Shown here: positions 16,385-20,794 of the stretch, piece after piece
Layout: every line of letters begins with the position of its first letter
How positions within the stretch are numbered: the first letter of the stretch is position 1
Assembly (NCBI GenBank): GCA_036505615.1
Contig: DASXTB010000024.1
Coordinates: 1-20,794, forward strand
DNA from: DASXTB01 sp036505615
Lineage (GTDB): Bacteria > Acidobacteriota > UBA6911 > JACQSX01
Length of the DNA: 20,794 bases
Direction: 5' to 3'
Position numbers and translations under genes: made by a program
Notes under the pieces: model-generated
Database searches by the model: none
What the model saw: the letters and a program-made list of their open reading frames with translations, nothing else
What the model was told of the DNA's origin: nothing

Positions 16385-19300
16385 ATGATTTCCCGCTGTT
16401 CGTTGGTATTCCTGTTGGTCTTATTCTCGATCACGGCCCTGGCCCAGGCCGGTCGAAACGTCATACTGGGTGATTGGTATTGGCCCAAAGGAGCCAAGAA
16501 CTGGGCGCAGCGTGGCACCAAGACGACATTTACACCTGGGGACTACGTCATCATTATGGACGACCGCGTAGTCCTGGGATTCGGCTCTAACCGCGGCGAC
16601 ATACCGTATTATTTGAATGCAACCAGCGACAATATCCCGTACCTGACTCACGGTCCGATTCAAGTCACCGAACTGGCCACAAATAAAGTGCTGGGCCCCT
16701 ATGTACCGAGCGCAAGCGGAATAATGGTCTCTGAGTTTGAAGGGCACGCAGTTTTGATTCCTATTCCGGTTGACTCTTATTCCGGAAGCCTTGATGCAAC
16801 GTTTTACTATATCGATCCTGAAAAAAGAGCACAGGGTTTGTCCGTTCAACAGTCCCTATTGGAGCCGCCGGTGGAAAGGCCCGCTATAGCCACGGTTCTT
16901 CGAGACACGACACTGCCTCCCGCGACGCCACACTTGGCAATTCAATCCGCGCCTTCTTCAGTTCTCGTCAACAGTACTTTCACCTTAAGCGCTCAACTGG
17001 ACGGTGTTATTTTTACGGGCGGGCAGACCACAACAACCTACGTGTGGACCCAAACGCCTTCAGCAGGCATTCCGGCAGCCACAGTTGTGGGTCCCTCCAA
17101 TCAGAACACAATTACGTACACGGCGCCGGGTGTTGAAGGAACCCTGACATTTAAGGTGACCGCCAAGATCAGTGCCAGACCGGATGTAGATTCCAATCCG
17201 ATTACCATTTCAGTTGTAAAGCAAGCTGTCCAACCACCGCCGATTACTGGAACACCGGTCGGGAAACCTGCGGCTGGAAAGAGAGCGGCGGTTGCCAGCA
17301 TCTCGTCGATCCCGCAGGATGCGAAAATCAATACGCCCTTCGCCTTGATTGCCGTAGCCAATGACCCGGACGGCACCGTTCCGCCATGTGATCCGACCGT
17401 TGCGCCTTGCCCGAAACCGGAATTCCTTGTTCCTTCATTGAACGGGAAATGGGAGCGGGTCATGAGCGGAAGTCCGCAACTCTTGCAGGACGGGCCCAAT
17501 TACTCTCCGGTAGCCGCCGGCGAACAGAAGAGCTTTAGCGTGACTATTACGGAGACCACTGCGGCCACATACACGTATCGTTTCACCGTGACAAATGCCG
17601 TTGCCGCGGGCAACTATTACGACGTCCAAGTCGCCGTCGGTACTGGCGTTCCGGTGAACAACGGACCGGTGATTAAGTTTGCGACCCCCCCTCCCACGTT
17701 GGTGGATGTGGACGCAGTAGTAACTCTGGACGCATCCGGATCAACTACCACCACCGGAAAGGACCTGCAGTTCAGCTGGAGTTTAAAAGTCGACAATACC
17801 GATCTTACCTTTAACAATATTTCTCTGGGCAAGATCAGCTTCCGAGTTCCCCTGTCAGCGGCAGGAAAGAAGATTGTAGGTACGCTTACCGTCAAGGACG
17901 TGGACGGCAAACAGACTTCACAGAGCTTCGAATTAAACGTTTCCGTGCCTCCCATCCGGGCCTTGTCTTTCGCGCAGATTCGAGGCATCAGCAGCCGGCA
18001 AGCCAAGACCGATGACGGAAGTTCCGGTTTGGATGCCACAGATGCTCCTCAGTTTCTGAACTTCATCGCCATCTTGAACCCGACGGGTGAGAAGGGAAAG
18101 AGCGAGCTTATTTCGGTAAGAAGTACGGACGGAGATGGCAATCCGCTGAGCGACTATTACAAATCGGTGGGGCTTGGGCCGGACAACGTTCCTTTCGCCC
18201 GCCAAGTTGAGAAGATGATCCCTGAGGAAGCTCTAACGGACAGCCAGGTGGTGAAACTCAATTCACTGTCGCGGCTTGCGGGTGTGGGGATGCTTGTGGA
18301 TACCACGCTTCCGCGAATGGACGCTTTTGACCTGTCGTCCCAGTCGGGTACGGATTGGGTGATCCCCTATTTATTCAAGAATAACTTAAGAGACGGACTG
18401 GGACGTGAGAGTTTCGGCCTCGTTGCAATCCAGAATACTTCCAACGACCCGGTCGAGGTTCAGCCCCAGTATTTCATGCGGCTGGGCAATGTCGCGCTTC
18501 AGGGGCAGAAGTTCACGATCAAAGCGGGTGGCAGCAGGATTCTCGAGCTGTCGGACTATTTCAGCCTGAAGCAATTGAATGATCCTCCTGGATATGCCTC
18601 TTTTACGGCCACTAAGACTATTCAGGTGATTGGATTCTATGGAGACAGCCGCGAGATGTTCGCGCTCCCCGGATCTCGGAAGGAAGACTTCGCCGCGGCG
18701 GCAGTGGCGCCCGTGGCATTCCGGAGCAGTGACTGGGAGACAATCATCTCTGCTGTGAACGGGCAAACCAAGGACCTTAAGCTGACAGTGCAACTGCTTA
18801 ACAATTCTCCCGATTTTCCGGTGGATTTGAAGGGGAAGGAATTCTCTTGGACTTTGAAACCGGGAGCAAATGATGTGACGCTTGCCGAGCTGATCGGAAA
18901 ACCGGTGGATGTCCCCTTCACCGCGCTGAAACTCACTGCGGAATCAACTATTGGCGGCACCAATGTGTTCGCCGGATCGGTGTTGTTGAAGAATTTAGCC
19001 ACCGGTGCCGAGAGCGCCTGGCCGCTGTTGACGACTACGCTCAGTTCGTTCATCTATCCTCATGTGGTTCAGGGGGGAGATTGGCAGGGATCCTTCACCC
19101 TTACCAACCTGGGATCGGCTGCCGCCTCACTGAAGGCGAGTGGCACGGTGCTGGTCCGCGGTGACAACGGCAGCCTGGTGGCAAAAGCGGTCGACGGCAT
19201 CTTCTCGGTCCCGGCCGGAGGAATTATCGCCGGTCCGGAATTCAGCAAGTTCGGCATCAGCCTGCAAGGCGAAGTCCTGGGAGGCTATCTAAAGATCGAG

Positions 19301-19411
19301 CCCGTTAATCCGTCGGCTGATGTGAGTCTGGCCGCGGCGGGCCTGCTCTTCCACACTAAAGGAAAAGGAGGCATAATCGACGGCCTTTCTTCCTTGCCGG
19401 TGGTGAAGTAG
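16385..19411 (+). CDS. Large exported protein with Ig/PKD-like domains
   Basis: This is a 1008-residue protein of unknown function. A signal peptide (residues 1-22, ending ALAQA) shows export. A unique N-terminal domain follows to about 150. Three beta-sandwich, Ig- or PKD-like segments come next at about 182-277 (SVLVNSTFTLSAQL, ITYTAPGVEGTLTFKVTA), 300-415 and 420-520 (VVTLDASGSTTTTGKDLQFSW). The C-terminal half holds repeated modules that resemble the FADGGGWTTQIALVNP-type domains common in exported acidobacterial proteins; the clearest starts at about 888 (HVVQGGDWQGSFTLTNL). I chose ATG 16385, with GGAGG four bases upstream and an immediate signal peptide, over a TTG at 16337. A surface or matrix role is likely but not shown. 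A strong terminator follows, so it is a single-gene unit at its 3' end. Confidence 0.8.
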   Translation: MISRCSLVFLLVLFSITALAQAGRNVILGDWYWPKGAKNWAQRGTKTTFTPGDYVIIMDDRVVLGFGSNRGDIPYYLNATSDNIPYLTHGPIQVTELATNKVLGPYVPSASGIMVSEFEGHAVLIPIPVDSYSGSLDATFYYIDPEKRAQGLSVQQSLLEPPVERPAIATVLRDTTLPPATPHLAIQSAPSSVLVNSTFTLSAQLDGVIFTGGQTTTTYVWTQTPSAGIPAATVVGPSNQNTITYTAPGVEGTLTFKVTAKISARPDVDSNPITISVVKQAVQPPPITGTPVGKPAAGKRAAVASISSIPQDAKINTPFALIAVANDPDGTVPPCDPTVAPCPKPEFLVPSLNGKWERVMSGSPQLLQDGPNYSPVAAGEQKSFSVTITETTAATYTYRFTVTNAVAAGNYYDVQVAVGTGVPVNNGPVIKFATPPPTLVDVDAVVTLDASGSTTTTGKDLQFSWSLKVDNTDLTFNNISLGKISFRVPLSAAGKKIVGTLTVKDVDGKQTSQSFELNVSVPPIRALSFAQIRGISSRQAKTDDGSSGLDATDAPQFLNFIAILNPTGEKGKSELISVRSTDGDGNPLSDYYKSVGLGPDNVPFARQVEKMIPEEALTDSQVVKLNSLSRLAGVGMLVDTTLPRMDAFDLSSQSGTDWVIPYLFKNNLRDGLGRESFGLVAIQNTSNDPVEVQPQYFMRLGNVALQGQKFTIKAGGSRILELSDYFSLKQLNDPPGYASFTATKTIQVIGFYGDSREMFALPGSRKEDFAAAAVAPVAFRSSDWETIISAVNGQTKDLKLTVQLLNNSPDFPVDLKGKEFSWTLKPGANDVTLAELIGKPVDVPFTALKLTAESTIGGTNVFAGSVLLKNLATGAESAWPLLTTTLSSFIYPHVVQGGDWQGSFTLTNLGSAAASLKASGTVLVRGDNGSLVAKAVDGIFSVPAGGIIAGPEFSKFGISLQGEVLGGYLKIEPVNPSADVSLAAAGLLFHTKGKGGIIDGLSSLPVVK

Positions 19412-19438
19412 GCTGCGATATTTTCTCAAAAAATCACT

Positions 19439-19470
19439 CGGCCTCGGAGATTCCGGGGCCGTTTTATTTT
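19439..19470 (+). terminator. Rho-independent terminator after the 1008-residue gene
   Basis: CGGCCTCGGA (19439-19448) pairs with TCCGGGGCCG (19452-19461) with one G-T pair and a three-base loop, followed by TTTTATTTT. It lies 28 bases past the stop codon. An A-run just upstream (19428-19433) would give partial function on the other strand too. It is the clearest intrinsic terminator in the window. Confidence 0.92.
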
Positions 19471-19512
19471 CCCCATGAAGCTGGAATAAAACTCCAAGGG
19501 AAGTTTGCTAAA

Positions 19513-20091
19513 ATGAAAAATGCCATTTTCTTATCTGTGATTCTTTTGTTCTCTTTGATTTTTGTCGCTGGGAAAGTTGTTGTTGAAGCGCCTGAATCGG
19601 CCATCGTCACTACTAAAGATCTGGTCCTGCACCTTTCCAATCAACTGGATCAATTGCCTAACAATGATGCTGTCTCCTATATCGCCATCACCGTAGCCAA
19701 CAGATCGAGCCGGATCGTGCGTCTTGTGCCTGAAGATTTTTTACTGAAAGACGAAACCGGAAAGGTGATTCCCCGGCTTTCGGGCAAAGAGGCCCTGAAA
19801 GCCGTCGTGGAATGGAATTATGAGAAAGCTCACGATTACATAAGGATTGGAGATGCGGATCTCCACGACGTGCTGAGACTCTCCAACGAACCCACTTTCG
19901 CGAAGGCGTTGACCGAGATCGAATTGAAGCCCCAGGAGGAGGTTAAAAACAAGGCGGTATTCTTCCAGAAAATTCCCGCCGGGAAATTCACTTTCGAGTT
20001 CGAGTCGGAAAAAATTCAACTTCGCGTCGGCGACGGTGTCTACTTTGTGCGTCCCGAAGGCCCGAAGGTGGAGGGCAAAGTCTCCAGATAG
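19513..20091 (+). CDS. Small exported beta-rich protein, function unknown
   Basis: This 192-residue protein begins with a signal peptide (MKNAIFLSVILLFSLIFVAG). The mature part starts with acidic-hydrophobic strands (VSYIAITVANRSSRIVRLVPEDFLLKD in spaced blocks) that look like a single immunoglobulin-type sandwich, similar in style to DUF4352-like extracellular domains. A helical middle, KEALKAVVEWNYEKAH, and a strand-rich end (GKFTFEFESEK, then VYFVRP) follow. There is no lipobox and no catalytic motif that I recognise. An AAGGGAA ribosome binding site lies about 10 bases before the ATG. The gene is separated from the large exported gene by a strong terminator, so it needs its own promoter, which I could not place. 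Confidence 0.75.
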   Translation: MKNAIFLSVILLFSLIFVAGKVVVEAPESAIVTTKDLVLHLSNQLDQLPNNDAVSYIAITVANRSSRIVRLVPEDFLLKDETGKVIPRLSGKEALKAVVEWNYEKAHDYIRIGDADLHDVLRLSNEPTFAKALTEIELKPQEEVKNKAVFFQKIPAGKFTFEFESEKIQLRVGDGVYFVRPEGPKVEGKVSR

Positions 20092-20168
20092 AGGCGTCGC
20101 CGCGCGTGATGCTGCCCCATATTTGTCATGCGAGGAGCATGCGACAAGAGCTCACGCTCGTGAGCGGG

Positions 20169-20190
20169 GAGACGGCGTGAGGGCCGTCTC
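20169..20190. repeat. Hairpin GAGACGGC, copy 1
   Basis: GAGACGGC pairs perfectly with GCCGTCTC around GTGAGG. The same 22-base unit recurs at 20564-20585 with a single base change in the loop, so it is a dispersed repeat rather than a one-off stem. Confidence 0.85.
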
Positions 20191-20265
20191 AGGTGCGCAG
20201 TCAGTAAGCCTGCGATTAATCCACCCAGGAATCCTTTTCAGCAGCCCGCGAAAGCGGGGTGGAAG

Positions 20266-20479
20266 CGTATGGCCCCGGGTGGAGCGAGCGGAACACGGGG
20301 TTACAAGGAAAAATAAATGGAGAGCCCGCCTTGACGGGCGACAGCAGAGCCAATCGCGCTCACGAGATCGGGTTTTTGAGGAAGAGCATTCTGGTCTGTC
20401 GCCCGCAGTCGCGGGCTCCAACTTCCCATTCTTGTTTTTCTTGACCCCGGGTTCCGCTTCGCTCCACCTGGGCTACATG
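20266..20479. repeat. Composite palindrome of about 214 bases
   Basis: The outer arms at about 20266-20313 and 20433-20479 are imperfect complements built around GGTGGAGCGA and TCGCTCCACC. The inner arms at 20322-20344 (GAGCCCGCC, then ACGGGCGACAG) and 20396-20418 (CTGTCGCCCG, then GCGGGCTC) pair strongly. A 51-base loop remains. It has the nested build of the element between dapF and the M20 gene, but I could not see a clean flanking direct repeat. Confidence 0.65.
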
Positions 20480-20523
20480 CTATCGCCCGGCGCCTTCGGC
20501 GGGCTGGTCTGCTTCGCGGACAC

Positions 20524-20542
20524 AGGCCGCTGAAAGCGGCCT
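20524..20542. repeat. Hairpin AGGCCGC, copy 1
   Basis: AGGCCGC and GCGGCCT pair perfectly around TGAAA. An identical 19-base copy lies at 20658-20676. Confidence 0.85.
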
Positions 20543-20563
20543 CTAGAGTTTGGACATTTTGGA

Positions 20564-20585
20564 GAGACGGCCTGAGGGCCGTCTC
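20564..20585. repeat. Hairpin GAGACGGC, copy 2
   Basis: The perfect 8-bp stem is the same as at 20169-20190, with loop CTGAGG instead of GTGAGG. The C and G at the loop edges add a ninth pair. Confidence 0.85.
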
Positions 20586-20608
20586 CCGCACAATCTTTCA
20601 TCGTGCAG

Positions 20609-20630
20609 GAGACGCCCCACGGGGCGTCTC
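20609..20630. repeat. Hairpin GAGACGCCCC
   Basis: GAGACGCCCC and GGGGCGTCTC form a perfect 10-bp complement with only AC between them, so the real loop must open the innermost pairs. It shares the GAGACG base with the GAGACGGC hairpins. Confidence 0.85.
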
Positions 20631-20637
20631 TCCAATA

Positions 20638-20654
20638 GCGCCGCTTCGCGGCGC
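20638..20654. repeat. Hairpin GCGCCGC with TTC loop
   Basis: GCGCCGC pairs perfectly with GCGGCGC around TTC. It lies directly between the GAGACGCCCC hairpin and the second AGGCCGC hairpin, with spacers of a few bases. Confidence 0.85.
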
Positions 20655-20657
20655 CTG

Positions 20658-20676
20658 AGGCCGCTGAAAGCGGCCT
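20658..20676. repeat. Hairpin AGGCCGC, copy 2
   Basis: The 19-base unit is identical to that at 20524-20542, including the TGAAA loop, 134 bases further on. Confidence 0.85.
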
Positions 20677-20677
20677 A

Positions 20678-20697
20678 GGGCGGTTCACGAACCGCCC
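20678..20697. repeat. Hairpin GGGCGGTTC
   Basis: GGGCGGTTC and GAACCGCCC form a perfect 9-bp complement with AC between. It is the last stem of the cluster and abuts the previous hairpin after one base. Confidence 0.85.
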
Positions 20698-20754
20698 CTA
20701 CAGCAACAAAAATAGGTGACGACTTCGCGTCTGGATAATATAGTCTGAAAGGCG

Positions 20755-20794
20755 ATGGCTATGGGGAACACTTGCTTCCGCAGTTTGCCCGGGA
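20755..20794 (+). CDS. Possible gene start cut by the window edge
   Basis: A frame opens at ATG 20755, or ATG 20761 in the same frame, and runs off the end after at most 13 codons. AAAGG at 20748-20752 would suit the second ATG. GATAATAT near 20733 could be a -10 element, but no good -35 box is seen. The piece is too short to judge as coding. Confidence 0.2.
   Translation, partial: MAMGNTCFRSLPG

Larger units (their letters stand above)
20092..20794. repeat. Non-coding hairpin cluster, about 0.7 kb
   Basis: After the last clear gene the sequence is almost wholly made of short perfect or near-perfect inverted repeats, at least nine between 20124 and 20697, plus one large composite palindrome. 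Two hairpins occur twice. Frames that stay open here translate repeat sequence and have no gene-like character. Smaller stems not listed separately are TGTCATGC with GCATGCGACA at 20124-20146, GCTCACG with CGTGAGC at 20150-20165, and CCCGC with GCGGG around a GAAA loop at 20245-20258. The last 95 bases hold only a doubtful gene start. Confidence 0.8.

Noticed and set aside
20036..20533. 165-codon plus-strand frame over the hairpin cluster
   Set aside because: It overlaps the end of the 192-residue gene out of frame and then translates inverted repeats.

Overview
The window reads as a chromosomal segment of an uncultivated Acidobacteriota bacterium. This is inference from overall gene style: a Tat-exported two-subunit molybdenum hydroxylase, exported Ig-like proteins, and spacers packed with short-word palindromes. 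There is no 16S or other marker here to prove it. No phage, CRISPR, tRNA or rRNA gene was seen.

Layout. Positions 1-499 hold no recognisable gene. A minus-strand operon (3251 to 500) encodes a 40-residue single-span membrane protein, a 2Fe-2S subunit and a Tat-exported molybdopterin subunit of the isoquinoline 1-oxidoreductase type. It is divergent from an exported M16 zinc protease (3353-6175). A tight operon, manC, bifunctional phosphoglucose/phosphomannose isomerase and phosphomannomutase (6352-9864), gives a complete route from fructose-6-phosphate to GDP-mannose. Single housekeeping genes follow: dapF, an M20 carboxypeptidase, icd (NADP isocitrate dehydrogenase) and mdh (malate dehydrogenase). 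A convergent LolA-like exported protein, a 1008-residue exported Ig-like protein with a strong terminator, and a 192-residue exported protein come next. The last 0.7 kb is a non-coding cluster of perfect hairpins.

The most striking structure lies between genes. Every one of the six non-overlapping gene junctions from 6176 to 14991 carries a long imperfect palindrome. Each arm is a degenerate tandem array of a 7-base word, and the words differ from junction to junction: CATTCGA (twice), GAGAGCT, GAATGCG, GTCAGTT-like and AGTCATC-like. One of these palindromes, between dapF and the M20 gene, contains a roughly 216-bp MITE-like element. The element has 17-bp perfect terminal inverted repeats and is flanked by an 11-bp direct repeat. 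The reconstructed empty site is the exact tip of the heptad palindrome. The dapF stop codon lies inside a heptad, and four of the five plus-strand genes that follow such palindromes lack a convincing Shine-Dalgarno sequence.

Other points of interest are a DapF that appears to have lost its second catalytic cysteine and the active-site glutamate, the overlooked 40-residue membrane protein, and a long structured-looking leader before the 1008-residue gene with a full Shine-Dalgarno core in a hairpin loop far from any start codon.
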